Position numbers and translations under genes: made by a program. This document shows, in pieces, positions 1-6,666 of a stretch of 13,415 nt of DNA (the stretch's first letter is position 1; each line of letters opens with the position of its first letter). Origin of the DNA: an uncultured bacterium (lineage in GTDB: Bacteria; Bacillota; Clostridia; Lachnospirales; Lachnospiraceae). Location of the stretch: contig CAJMON010000076.1 of assembly GCA_905214955.1 (NCBI GenBank), positions 1 to 13,415 of the forward strand. The letters run 5' to 3'. The notes beneath the pieces are model-generated. The model had not been told where the DNA came from. It ran no database searches and saw only the letters and a program-made list of their open reading frames with translations.

Positions 1-549
1 CCACATTTCCATTTGTCCCTGCAAAGCGGCTGCGATGCCACTTTGAAACGGATGAACAGACGGTATACGGCAGAAGAATACTATGAGAAATGCCAGCTTC
101 TTCGGAAACATTTTGCCCATCCGGCCCTGACCACCGATGTGATTGTGGGATTTCCACAGGAAACCGAAGAAGAGTTTGAAACCACCAGAGCTTTCCTGGA
201 AAAGGTGAATTTTTACGAGACACACATTTTCAAATATTCCAGAAGACAGGGCACAAAGGCAGCTGTGATGGAGGGGCAGGTGGCTGACCAGATAAAGGCG
301 GCAAGAAGTGAGATCCTGATTTCCGTGGGCGAAATTCACAAAAAAGCCTATGAGGACCGGCTGATCGGCACCCGCCAGGAAGTCTTGTTTGAAGAGCTGC
401 AGGAATTGGAAGGACAGCCTTACATGACCGGATATACCAAAGAATATGTGCGTCTGGCGCTTCCTGCGGGAGAAGAAATGGCAAACAGGATCTGTGAAGT
501 CACCGTATGCGGGAAACGAAAAGATGGGATTTTGACTTGTATTTTATGA
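1..549 (+). CDS. mtaB: tRNA (t6A37) methylthiotransferase MtaB, C-terminal part
   Basis: This is the 3' part of a gene entering from the left edge, open from base 1 to TGA at 547-549 (182 residues visible). MtaB is a radical-SAM enzyme that converts t6A to ms2t6A at position 37 of ANN-decoding tRNAs. Visible family features are SLQSGCDATLKRMNRRYT near the start, TTDVIVGFPQETEEEF, and FKYSRRQGTKAA, all from the C-terminal half of the radical-SAM barrel. After these comes a region ending GILTCIL that corresponds to the TRAM-type RNA-binding domain. The N-terminal methylthiotransferase domain and the CxxxCxxC cluster lie outside the window. The TTG at 13 is not a start, because the frame is open upstream and reads PHFHLSLQSG. 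The promoter of the next operon lies within its final codons. The main alternatives are MiaB or RimO; the sequence and Firmicutes context favour MtaB. Confidence 0.9.
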   Translation, partial: PHFHLSLQSGCDATLKRMNRRYTAEEYYEKCQLLRKHFAHPALTTDVIVGFPQETEEEFETTRAFLEKVNFYETHIFKYSRRQGTKAAVMEGQVADQIKAARSEILISVGEIHKKAYEDRLIGTRQEVLFEELQELEGQPYMTGYTKEYVRLALPAGEEMANRICEVTVCGKRKDGILTCIL

Positions 550-560
550 AAAGATATATT
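532..560 (+). promoter_or_regulatory. sigma-A-type promoter of the ireB operon
   Basis: TTGACT at 532-537 and TATATT at 555-560 are separated by 17 nt, close to the sigma-A consensus TTGACA-17-TATAAT. The predicted transcription start is near 567, which leaves a leader of about 30 nt before ireB. The -35 hexamer lies in the last codons of mtaB. No hairpin terminator is visible between the genes, so mtaB transcripts may also read through. Confidence 0.7.
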
Positions 561-598
561 AGAATAAGAGCAAAGTTTAATTTAAGGACGTGAAAGAC

Positions 599-865
599 AT
601 GGCAAATATCAGTAACACACAATATTTTAAAGTCGCATCGGATAAAGAATTCAGCGTCAAGGATATTCTGGATGCAGTTTACAATGCGATGCGCGAAAAG
701 GGATATAACCCGGTAAATCAGATTGTCGGATATATTATGTCAGGAGACCCGACCTATATTACAAGCCACAACAATGCCCGAAGCCTGATCATGAAAGTAG
801 AACGGGACGAGCTGGTGGAAGAACTCCTGAAAGAATATATTGCGAATAAGTCAAGGGAACAGTGA
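599..865 (+). CDS. ireB: IreB family regulatory phosphoprotein (DUF965)
   Basis: This small cytosolic protein (88 aa) belongs to the IreB/YrzL (DUF965) family. In Enterococcus faecalis IreB is phosphorylated on N-terminal threonines by the PASTA kinase IreK and acts negatively in cephalosporin tolerance. The family core EKGYNPVNQIVGYIMSGDPT followed by YITSHNNAR is intact, and the C-terminal ERDELVEELLKEYI is typical. I chose ATG 599 because AAGGA at 584-588 lies 10 nt upstream. The in-frame GTG at 590 is only 1 nt from that Shine-Dalgarno and would add three residues. With ATG 599 the protein starts MANISNTQ, which places a threonine at residue 7, like the known phosphosite. It is first gene of the operon, and its stop overlaps the ruvX start by 1 nt. 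The kinase is not in this window. Confidence 0.9.
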   Translation: MANISNTQYFKVASDKEFSVKDILDAVYNAMREKGYNPVNQIVGYIMSGDPTYITSHNNARSLIMKVERDELVEELLKEYIANKSREQ

Positions 866-1305
866 TGGAACGGATTATGGGTCTGGATTTCGGCTCCAAG
901 ACAGTGGGCGTGGCTGTCAGCGACGGCCTTGGCCTGACTGCCCAGGGAGTGGAGATCATCAGAAGAACGTCTGAAAATAAGCTTCGCCAGACACTGGCAA
1001 GAATTGAATCGCTTATTGGCGAATATGAGGTAGGGAAGATTGTCCTTGGTTTCCCGAAAAATATGAACAATACCATCGGCGAGCGGGCAGAGAAGACGCT
1101 GGCATTTAAGGAAATGCTTGAGAGGCGGACAGGCCTGCCCATTGTAATGTGGGATGAACGGCTGACTACAGTGGCAGCAGACCGGGTTCTGATTGAGGCC
1201 GGAGTGCGCCGCGAGAATCGGAAAGGATATGTTGACGAGATTGCTGCAGTGTTTATTCTGCAGGGATATCTGGACAGCAAAGGAATGGAAAATGGAGAAA
1301 ATTAA
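865..1305 (+). CDS. ruvX: Holliday junction resolvase-like RuvX (YqgF/YrrK)
   Basis: The RNase-H-fold protein (146 aa, usual length about 140) opens with IMGLDFGSKTVGVAVSD, which contains the first catalytic Asp. It also has GKIVLGFPKNMNNTIGERA and VMWDERLTT, then a final YVDEIAAVFILQGYL with the last acidic pair. YqgF/RuvX proteins are nucleases linked to 16S rRNA 5'-end maturation, with a possible role on Holliday junctions. ATG 865 shares its A with the ireB stop (TGATG at 863-867), and AAGGGA at 853-858 is 6 nt upstream. GTG 862 is a possible alternative start, one codon longer. The 3' end overlaps the next gene by 14 nt, so translation of ireB, ruvX and the DUF1292 gene is probably coupled. 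Confidence 0.92.
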   Translation: MERIMGLDFGSKTVGVAVSDGLGLTAQGVEIIRRTSENKLRQTLARIESLIGEYEVGKIVLGFPKNMNNTIGERAEKTLAFKEMLERRTGLPIVMWDERLTTVAADRVLIEAGVRRENRKGYVDEIAAVFILQGYLDSKGMENGEN

Positions 1306-1549
1306 ATTTTCATTTGCCGACGGAGAAGACGCGGCAGAATTTTTTGTGCTGGAACAAACACGGATCAGCGGAGTGAATTACATCCTGGTTGCAGATTCCG
1401 AGGAAGACGACGGAGAGGCATTGATCCTGAAAGATCTTTCCAAAGACGGGGAGGAAGAGGCCCTGTACGAGATCGTGGATGACGATGATGAATTAAATGC
1501 AGTTGCCAGAGTTTTCCAGGAGATGCTGGATGATGTTGAACTAGAATAA
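1292..1549 (+). CDS. DUF1292 family protein (YrzB-like)
   Basis: This is an 85-residue, strongly acidic protein of the DUF1292/YrzB family, whose function is unknown. It starts MEKIKFSFADGEDAAEF, continues with a beta-rich segment (INYILVAD-like: GVNYILVADSEEDD), and ends in an acidic tail (IVDDDDELNAVARVFQEML). The start is ATG 1292, with AAAGGA at 1279-1284 spaced 7 nt. The frame is open further upstream to 1193, but that stretch is the ruvX coding region read in another frame and has no Shine-Dalgarno. The order ireB-ruvX-DUF1292 is the same as yrzL-yrrK-yrzB in Bacillus subtilis, which supports the assignment. No enzymatic motif is visible. Confidence 0.85.
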   Translation: MEKIKFSFADGEDAAEFFVLEQTRISGVNYILVADSEEDDGEALILKDLSKDGEEEALYEIVDDDDELNAVARVFQEMLDDVELE

Positions 1550-1563
1550 CTGACTACTATTTT

Positions 1564-1568
1564 GGAGG
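1564..1568 (+). promoter_or_regulatory. ribosome binding site fixing the rnjA TTG start
   Basis: GGAGG (extended GGAGGTG to 1570) lies 8 nt upstream of TTG 1577. It rules out the earlier in-frame TTG at 1562, which overlaps the site itself. Confidence 0.85.
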
Positions 1569-1576
1569 TGCAATTT

Positions 1577-3241
1577 TTGAAAAATGTAAACAACTCAAAA
1601 CTGAAGATCATTCCCCTGGGCGGCCTGGAGCAGATCGGAATGAACATTACTGCCTTTGAATTTGAGGACAGTATTGTTGTTGTGGACTGCGGCCTAGCAT
1701 TCCCAGAAGATGATATGCTTGGGATCGACCTGGTGATTCCGGATATTACCTATCTGAAAAACAATGTGGACAAGGTCAAAGGCTTTGTCATCACCCATGG
1801 ACATGAGGATCATATCGGTGCCATTCCCTATGTGCTCAAAGAGCTGAATGTGCCGATTTATTCCACCAAGCTGACCATCGGCCTGATTGAAAACAAATTA
1901 AAAGAGCATAATATGATGAAGACGGTAAAACGCAAGGTCATCAAACACGGCCAGTCCATCAATTTGGGTGCGTTCCGTATCGAATTTATCAAGACCAACC
2001 ATAGTATCCAGGATGCATCTGCTCTGGCCATCTACTCACCGGCAGGCATTGTGGTGCATACCGGAGACTTTAAAGTGGATTATACGCCGGTTTTTGGAGA
2101 TGCCATTGACCTGCAGCGTTTCGGCGAGATCGGAAAGAAAGGCGTGCTGGCGCTGATGTGCGACAGTACCAATGCAGAGCGTCCGGGCTTTACCATGTCT
2201 GAGCGCACTGTTGGAAAGACTTTTGACAATATTTTTGCAGACCACAAAAATACCCGTCTGATCATTGCTACTTTTGCGTCCAACGTAGACCGTGTGCAGC
2301 AGATCATCAACTCTGCTTACAAGTATGGGCGGAAAGTGGTCATTGAAGGACGAAGCATGGTAAATGTCATCGGGACAGCTTCTGAGCTGGGCTATTTAAA
2401 TGTGCCGGAAAATACCCTGATTGATATTGAGCAGATGAAAAATTACCCGGATGAGCAGCTGGTGTTAATTACCACCGGAAGCCAGGGAGAGTCCATGGCG
2501 GCTCTGTCCCGCATGGCAGCCAATATGCACCGGAAAGTGCAGATCAAACCGGGAGATACCGTTATTTTCAGTTCCAGTGCCATTCCCGGAAATGAAAAAG
2601 CGATTTCCAACGTGATCAACGAACTGTCCATGCTGGGTGCAGATGTGATCTTCCAGGATGTGCATGTATCCGGACACGCCTGCCAAGAGGAGATTAAGCT
2701 GATTTACTCTCTGGTGCGTCCCAAGTATGCCATTCCGGTACACGGCGAGTACCGTCACTTAAAAGCGCAGGCAGGCATTGCTGCCAGCCTTGGCATTCCG
2801 AAAGATAATATTTTCATCCTGAAATCCGGTGACGTGCTGGAGATGGATGAAGAAAGCGCGCGGATTACTGGACATGTTCCCACAGGTGCCATTCTGGTAG
2901 ACGGTCTTGGCGTGGGAGATGTAGGAAATATCGTACTGCGTGATCGTCAGCATCTGGCAGAAGACGGCATTCTGATTGTCGTGATGACACTGGAGAAGTT
3001 TTCCAACCAGCTGTTAGCAGGACCGGACATTGTCTCCAGAGGATTTGTGTATGTGCGTGAATCGGAAGGGTTGATGGATGAAGCCAGAAGAGTGGTAGAA
3101 GATGCGCTGGAAAGCTGCCAGACAAAGCATATTACAGACTGGGGCAAGATTAAAAATACCGTAAAAGATGCTCTGAGTGATTTCCTGTGGAAACGGACCA
3201 AGAGAAGCCCCATGATTCTTCCGATCATTATGGAGGTCTGA
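1577..3241 (+). CDS. rnjA: ribonuclease J
   Basis: RNase J is a beta-CASP metallo-beta-lactamase with 5'-3' exonuclease and endonuclease activity in mRNA decay and rRNA maturation. With the TTG start at 1577 the protein is 554 aa, matching B. subtilis RNase J1 (555). The zinc ligands then fall at the RNase J1 positions: His74, His76, Asp78 and His79 in THGHEDHIGA, His142 in TNHSIQDA, and Asp164 in HTGDFKVDYTP. The beta-CASP domain shows IEGRSMVNVI and FSSSAIPGNEKA, followed by VSGHACQEEIKL and VHGEYRHLKA. The C-terminal domain ends KRSPMILPIIMEV. It sits 27 nt after the DUF1292 gene with no promoter visible between them, and 7 nt before a YlbF-family gene. Whether it is the J1 or J2 paralogue cannot be settled here; the numbering favours J1. 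Confidence 0.95.
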   Translation: MKNVNNSKLKIIPLGGLEQIGMNITAFEFEDSIVVVDCGLAFPEDDMLGIDLVIPDITYLKNNVDKVKGFVITHGHEDHIGAIPYVLKELNVPIYSTKLTIGLIENKLKEHNMMKTVKRKVIKHGQSINLGAFRIEFIKTNHSIQDASALAIYSPAGIVVHTGDFKVDYTPVFGDAIDLQRFGEIGKKGVLALMCDSTNAERPGFTMSERTVGKTFDNIFADHKNTRLIIATFASNVDRVQQIINSAYKYGRKVVIEGRSMVNVIGTASELGYLNVPENTLIDIEQMKNYPDEQLVLITTGSQGESMAALSRMAANMHRKVQIKPGDTVIFSSSAIPGNEKAISNVINELSMLGADVIFQDVHVSGHACQEEIKLIYSLVRPKYAIPVHGEYRHLKAQAGIAASLGIPKDNIFILKSGDVLEMDEESARITGHVPTGAILVDGLGVGDVGNIVLRDRQHLAEDGILIVVMTLEKFSNQLLAGPDIVSRGFVYVRESEGLMDEARRVVEDALESCQTKHITDWGKIKNTVKDALSDFLWKRTKRSPMILPIIMEV

Positions 3242-3248
3242 TCCGTCC

Positions 3249-3605
3249 ATGGATGAAGTGAAGGAATGTATCAGGAAACTGCTGGAGGCCATCCGAGAAT
3301 CGGATGTGTGCCGCAGCTACACAGAGGCAAGAGAAAAACTAGATGAATCTCCCGAACTTCGGAAAACCATCAACGAATTCCGCAAACGGTGTTATGAGAT
3401 TCAGAACAAGGAGAAGTCGGACCAGATTTCTCAGCACTTAGAACAGCTGGAAAAAGATTTTTATCAGGTGCGCCGCAATGAGGTCATGAATCATTACCTG
3501 GAGACAGAGCTGGCCATGTGCCGGCTGCTCCAGTTGGTAAATGAAACCCTGATTCAGGCAGCGGACTTTGATATTGATGACTTTGCAGATACAATTCAGT
3601 GGTAA
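3249..3605 (+). CDS. YlbF/YmcA family protein (Ric-type regulator)
   Basis: This small helical protein (118 aa) has the YlbF/YmcA (Com_YlbF) family pattern. Helices carry ESDVCRSYTEAREKL, SPELRKTINEFRKR and LEQLEKDFYQVRRNEVMNHY, then a hydrophobic LETELAMCRLLQLVNETLI. In B. subtilis the YlbF, YmcA and YaaT proteins form a complex that steers RNase Y cleavage and affects competence, biofilm and sporulation. The position directly after RNase J fits a role in RNA turnover, but the specific partner is inferred. ATG 3249 has GGAGG at 3232-3236, a rather long 12 nt away and inside the end of rnjA. The protein carries four cysteines (residues 7, 21, 48, 91); no cluster motif can be asserted from them. 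Confidence 0.8.
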   Translation: MDEVKECIRKLLEAIRESDVCRSYTEAREKLDESPELRKTINEFRKRCYEIQNKEKSDQISQHLEQLEKDFYQVRRNEVMNHYLETELAMCRLLQLVNETLIQAADFDIDDFADTIQW

Positions 3606-3616
3606 TATCAACAAAC

Positions 3617-3621
3617 GGAGG
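3617..3621 (+). promoter_or_regulatory. ribosome binding site fixing the TTG start of the MltG-like gene
   Basis: GGAGG is 7 nt upstream of TTG 3629. It makes the upstream in-frame GTG 3599, inside the ylbF end, unlikely. Confidence 0.8.
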
Positions 3622-3628
3622 AAACGGT

Positions 3629-4015
3629 TTGAAGAAAAAAAGATCAGCAGCTTTGTTTGCGGGAATGAGCGTGTGCCGGCTCCTGATCTGGGTTTTGGCA
3701 GCTTGGATTCTGATAAAAGCAGGGAAATCTGCGTACAGCTTTGGATACCAGGTGTTTGCCCAGAAACCAGTGTCGTCTCCTCCTGGAAAGAATGTATCTG
3801 TGACCGTTTCGGAAGGAATGACAGGGGCAGAGCTTGGGAAAGTTTTGAAAAATCGGGAACTTATCCGGGATGCCAAGGTCTTTCAGGTGCAGATGGAGCT
3901 GTCAGAATATAAAAATCAGATCCATCCGGGAACCTATATCCTGAACAGTTCTCAGACGGCAGATGAGATGCTGGCGGTGCTGGCAGGAGAAGCTGAGACG
4001 GAGAGCGAGGAGTAA
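3629..4015 (+). CDS. short MltG/YceG-like membrane protein without catalytic domain
   Basis: The protein has 128 residues from TTG 3629. A basic N-terminus (LKKKRS) is followed by one membrane segment at about residues 7-29, so the rest is probably extracytoplasmic. Residues about 56-118 match the LysM-like subdomain of MltG (YceG): VSVTVSEGMTGAELGKVL, then FQVQMELSEY and IHPGTYILNSS, then MLAVLAG. Full MltG is an inner-membrane endolytic transglycosylase that ends nascent glycan strands. Its C-terminal catalytic domain with the essential Glu is absent here, and the next gene starts 6 nt after the stop, leaving no room for a remnant. B. subtilis has full-length yrrL (mltG) at the same place, before yrrM. 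The gene may be a reduced MltG with a binding or regulatory role; enzymatic activity is not expected. Confidence 0.7.
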   Translation: MKKKRSAALFAGMSVCRLLIWVLAAWILIKAGKSAYSFGYQVFAQKPVSSPPGKNVSVTVSEGMTGAELGKVLKNRELIRDAKVFQVQMELSEYKNQIHPGTYILNSSQTADEMLAVLAGEAETESEE

Positions 4016-4021
4016 CGATAA

Positions 4022-4666
4022 GTGATTGTAGATGAACGTATGGTTGCCTATATCAATTCTCTTGATATGGGCAATACGCCTTTTCTGGAGAAAATCCAGG
4101 AAGAAGCATTGAAAGACCGGGTGCCCATTATCCGCCGGGAAATGCAGAGCTTCTTAAAAATGCTGCTGGCACTGAAACGTCCGGCAAGAATTTTGGAAGT
4201 GGGGACGGCAGTGGGTTTTTCCACCCTTCTTTTCTGTGAATATGCACCAGAGGGAGCGCATGTGACCACCATAGAAAAATATGAAAAAAGGATTCCCATT
4301 GCCAGGGAAAATTTTAAGGCAGCCAGGAGAGAAGAGCAGATCACGTTTCTGACAGGAGATGCGGCAGACATCTTAAAGGAACTGGAAGGAAGCTATGATT
4401 TTATTTTTATGGATGCGGCAAAGGGCCAGTACATCCATTTCCTTCCGGATGTCCTGCGCCTGCTGGAGCCTGGAGGGGTGCTGGTGTCGGACAATGTGCT
4501 GCAGGATGGAGATCTGATTGAGTCCCATTATATTGTGGAACGGAGAAATCGTACCATTTATAAGCGGATGAGGGAGTATCTGTATGTATTGAAGCATGAC
4601 GAAAGACTGGAAACAGCCGTGATTCCCCTTGGAGACGGAGTGACGGTGAGTACGAGGATAAAGTAA
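4022..4666 (+). CDS. trmR: tRNA 5-hydroxyuridine methyltransferase TrmR (YrrM-like O-methyltransferase)
   Basis: This is a class I SAM-dependent O-methyltransferase of 214 aa. In B. subtilis TrmR (YrrM) methylates ho5U34 to mo5U34 in wobble positions of tRNAs. SAM motif I is ILEVGTAVGFSTLL (Glu59, Gly61, Gly65). The metal-binding and catalytic part has FMDAAKGQY (Asp131) and LVSDNVLQDG (Asp157, Asn158), as in cation-dependent O-methyltransferases. GTG 4022 has GAGGAG at 4007-4012 spaced 9 nt; ATG 4040 is an alternative that would remove six residues. The specific assignment to TrmR, rather than a generic catechol-type methyltransferase, rests on family similarity and on the adjacent trhP gene, 1 nt downstream, which makes the substrate ho5U. 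This matches the B. subtilis yrrM-yrrN-yrrO order. Confidence 0.85.
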   Translation: MIVDERMVAYINSLDMGNTPFLEKIQEEALKDRVPIIRREMQSFLKMLLALKRPARILEVGTAVGFSTLLFCEYAPEGAHVTTIEKYEKRIPIARENFKAARREEQITFLTGDAADILKELEGSYDFIFMDAAKGQYIHFLPDVLRLLEPGGVLVSDNVLQDGDLIESHYIVERRNRTIYKRMREYLYVLKHDERLETAVIPLGDGVTVSTRIK

Positions 4667-4667
4667 T

Positions 4668-5918
4668 ATGAATATACGAAGAAAACCGGAACTTCTGATT
4701 CCGGCCAGCAGTCTGGAAGTATTGAAGGTTGCGGTATTATTTGGCGCTGATGCGGTTTATATTGGAGGAGAGGTGTTCGGCCTCAGGGCAAAGGCAAAGA
4801 ATTTTACTATGGAAGAAATGGCAGAAGGCATCCGTTTTGCCCATGAACATGGGGTAAAAGTTTACGTGACGGCTAACATTCTGGCACACAACGATGATTT
4901 GGAAGGCGTGGAAGCCTATTTTCAGGATCTGAAAAAGATCGGGCCGGATGCCCTGATTATTTCGGACCCGGGCGTGTACACCATTGCAGAAAAAGTATGT
5001 CCGGAGATTGAACGGCACATCAGTACCCAGGCAAACAACACCAACTATGCCACCTATCTTTTCTGGCACAAGCTGGGTGCCAAGCGGGTGGTATCTGCCA
5101 GAGAGCTGTCTTTGGAGGAGATCCGCCAGATCCGGGCACATATTCCAGATGACCTGGAGATCGAGACCTTTGTTCATGGAGCCATGTGCATTTCTTATTC
5201 CGGAAGATGCCTTCTCAGCAATTATTTTACCGGACGGGATGCAAACAGAGGTGCCTGCACCCATCCCTGCCGCTGGAAATATGCAGTGATGGAAGAATCC
5301 AGGCCAGGAGAGTATCTTCCGGTTTATGAAAATGAGCGGGGAACCTATATTTTCAATTCCAAGGATCTGTGCATGATCGGCCATATTCCGGAGCTGATGG
5401 AATCCGGGATCGACAGCTTTAAGATTGAAGGACGGATGAAAACAGCCCTTTATGTGGCGACGGTGGCCAGAACTTACCGGAAAGCCATGGACGATTATCT
5501 GGAAGATCCAGCTCTGTATGAAAAGAATCTGCCCTGGTACATGGAGCAGATTGGGGTCAGCACCAACCGCCGGTTTACTGCAGGCTTTTTCTATGGAAAG
5601 CCGGGAAGTGATGCCCAGATTTATGACAGCAATACCTATGTAAAGGATTACACCTATCTTGGAATTGCAGGAGAAAAAAATGCAGAAGGCCTTTACCGCT
5701 TAGAGCAGAAAAATAAATTTTCCGTAGGCGAGCAGATCGAGATTATGAAGCCGGATGGCCGCAATATCCCGGTTGTTGTGAAGCGGATTGTCAATGAAGA
5801 CGGGGAAGACCAGGAAAGTGCACCCCATGCAAGACAGATCATCTATATTGATCTGGGAGAGTCTATGGAGTGTTACGACATTTTAAGACGGGCAGAGCCC
5901 AAGACTGAAGAGGCATAA
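4668..5918 (+). CDS. trhP: U32 family tRNA hydroxylation protein TrhP (YrrO/YegQ-like)
   Basis: This 416-residue protein belongs to peptidase family U32, whose members of this type (E. coli YegQ, B. subtilis YrrN/YrrO) are prephenate-dependent tRNA uridine-34 hydroxylation factors, not proven peptidases. The U32 signature is seen in ETFVHGAMCISYSGRCLLS. Four conserved cysteines, Cys174, Cys181, Cys197 and Cys201 (GACTHPCRWKY), are the expected iron-sulfur ligands. The N-terminal LLIPASSLEVLKVAVLFGADAVYIGG and later FKIEGRMKTALYVA are also typical. Length is close to YrrO (about 420). ATG 4668 follows the trmR stop by 1 nt, with GAGGA at 4654-4658. Together the two genes would make mo5U34. A second U32 gene (yrrN) that accompanies yrrO in Bacillus is not present here. 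Confidence 0.88.
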   Translation: MNIRRKPELLIPASSLEVLKVAVLFGADAVYIGGEVFGLRAKAKNFTMEEMAEGIRFAHEHGVKVYVTANILAHNDDLEGVEAYFQDLKKIGPDALIISDPGVYTIAEKVCPEIERHISTQANNTNYATYLFWHKLGAKRVVSARELSLEEIRQIRAHIPDDLEIETFVHGAMCISYSGRCLLSNYFTGRDANRGACTHPCRWKYAVMEESRPGEYLPVYENERGTYIFNSKDLCMIGHIPELMESGIDSFKIEGRMKTALYVATVARTYRKAMDDYLEDPALYEKNLPWYMEQIGVSTNRRFTAGFFYGKPGSDAQIYDSNTYVKDYTYLGIAGEKNAEGLYRLEQKNKFSVGEQIEIMKPDGRNIPVVVKRIVNEDGEDQESAPHARQIIYIDLGESMECYDILRRAEPKTEEA

Positions 5919-5920
5919 AA

Positions 5921-5930
5921 AAGGACAGGT
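5921..5930 (+). promoter_or_regulatory. possible SpoIIID binding site upstream of sigK
   Basis: The ten bases AAGGACAGGT match the published SpoIIID consensus WWRRACARNY at every position. The site lies roughly 45-55 nt before the predicted sigK transcription start, a plausible place for an activator. In B. subtilis SpoIIID activates sigK. The consensus is loose, so a chance match is possible. Confidence 0.4.
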
Positions 5931-5938
5931 GGAAAGGC

Positions 5939-5966
5939 ACAAAACAGCTTCCGAAGCCATAAAATA
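5939..5966 (+). promoter_or_regulatory. possible sigma-K/sigma-E type promoter of sigK
   Basis: CATAAAATA at 5958-5966 matches the sigma-K -10 consensus CATANNNTA completely, and AC at 5939-5940 stands 17 nt before it, as expected for the short sigma-K -35. CATAAAAT also differs from the sigma-E -10 CATACAMT by one base, but no ATATT-like -35 is visible. The predicted start is near 5974, giving a leader of about 18 nt that holds the GGAGG ribosome binding site. This would fit mother-cell expression with autoregulation. Confidence 0.45.
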
Positions 5967-5980
5967 GATTAAATGACTCC

Positions 5981-5985
5981 GGAGG
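5981..5985 (+). promoter_or_regulatory. ribosome binding site fixing the sigK TTG start
   Basis: GGAGG is 6 nt before TTG 5992. An in-frame TGA at 5974-5976 closes the frame immediately upstream, so no longer N-terminus is possible. Confidence 0.85.
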
Positions 5986-5991
5986 TGTTCC

Positions 5992-6666
5992 TTGAAAGCA
6001 TTCCCGAAGCCCCTTACGGCAGAGGAGGAAGCCTGCTGTCTGGAAAGATGCCAGAACGGTGATGAAGAGGCACGCAGGCTTTTAATTGAGCACAATCTGC
6101 GTCTGGTCGCTCATGTTGCCAGAAAATATCAGGGGTGTGAGGAAGATCCGGATGATCTGATCTCCATTGGCACCATTGGCCTGATCAAAGCAGTTTCCAC
6201 ATTTGACAGCAAAAAGAACAGCCGTCTGGGCACCTATGCTGCCAAATGCATTGATAATGAACTTCTGATGCTGATGCGTTCCAGAAAAAAGACCGCCAGA
6301 GAGGTTTCCTTGTATGATCCCATCGGAACAGACCGAGAGGGAAACGAGATCAGCCTTCTGGACATTCTGGAAGGAGAGACGGTGGATATTCCGGAAAAAA
6401 TGGACCTGGAAAACGATTCCAGAAACCTTTACCGGCTTCTAAAAAAAACGCTGTCCCCAAGGGAGCGCAAAGTTCTGATCTGGCGCTACGGTATTGGCGG
6501 CAGCAAAGAGATGACTCAGCGGGAGATTGCCAAGATCTGCGGAATTTCCAGATCGTATGTTTCCAGGATTGAAAAAGCAGCCCTTGGAAAACTGAGAAAG
6601 GAATTTGAACACAGACGAGACGATGATTTATGTGATGAAAGTTCCGGAAAATCTGGAGAGTCTTGA
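5992..6666 (+). CDS. sigK: RNA polymerase sporulation sigma factor SigK (no pro-sequence)
   Basis: The 224-aa protein is a sigma-70 family member closest to sigma-K, the late mother-cell factor for cortex, coat and mother-cell lysis genes. It begins LKAFPKPLTAEEE, then region 2 with LIEHNLRLVAHVARKY, DLISIGTIGLIKAV and TYAAKCIDNELL. The sigma-K-type stretch EVSLYDPIGTDREGNEISLL follows. Region 4 has LSPRERKVLIWRYGIGG and the helix-turn-helix MTQREIAKICGISRSYVSRIE. B. subtilis pro-sigma-K has about 20 extra N-terminal residues that SpoIVFB removes; the present start aligns with the mature protein and an upstream stop excludes the extension. The coding sequence is uninterrupted, so there is no skin-type element. 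The C-terminal tail overlaps the next gene by 44 nt. SigE and SigG are less likely because of the EVSLYDPIG block. Confidence 0.9.
   Translation: MKAFPKPLTAEEEACCLERCQNGDEEARRLLIEHNLRLVAHVARKYQGCEEDPDDLISIGTIGLIKAVSTFDSKKNSRLGTYAAKCIDNELLMLMRSRKKTAREVSLYDPIGTDREGNEISLLDILEGETVDIPEKMDLENDSRNLYRLLKKTLSPRERKVLIWRYGIGGSKEMTQREIAKICGISRSYVSRIEKAALGKLRKEFEHRRDDDLCDESSGKSGES

Noticed and set aside
789..1280. A 163-codon open frame on the - strand.
   Set aside because: It is antisense to ireB and ruvX, both well supported; composition is Ser/Arg/Pro-rich like a shadow frame.
3599..3628. Longer N-terminus of the MltG-like protein from GTG 3599.
   Set aside because: It would start inside the ylbF-family gene without a Shine-Dalgarno, while TTG 3629 has GGAGG at 7 nt.
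4737..5384. A 215-codon open frame on the - strand.
   Set aside because: It is antisense to trhP, whose motifs and ribosome binding site are clear. The - strand peptide shows no family features.
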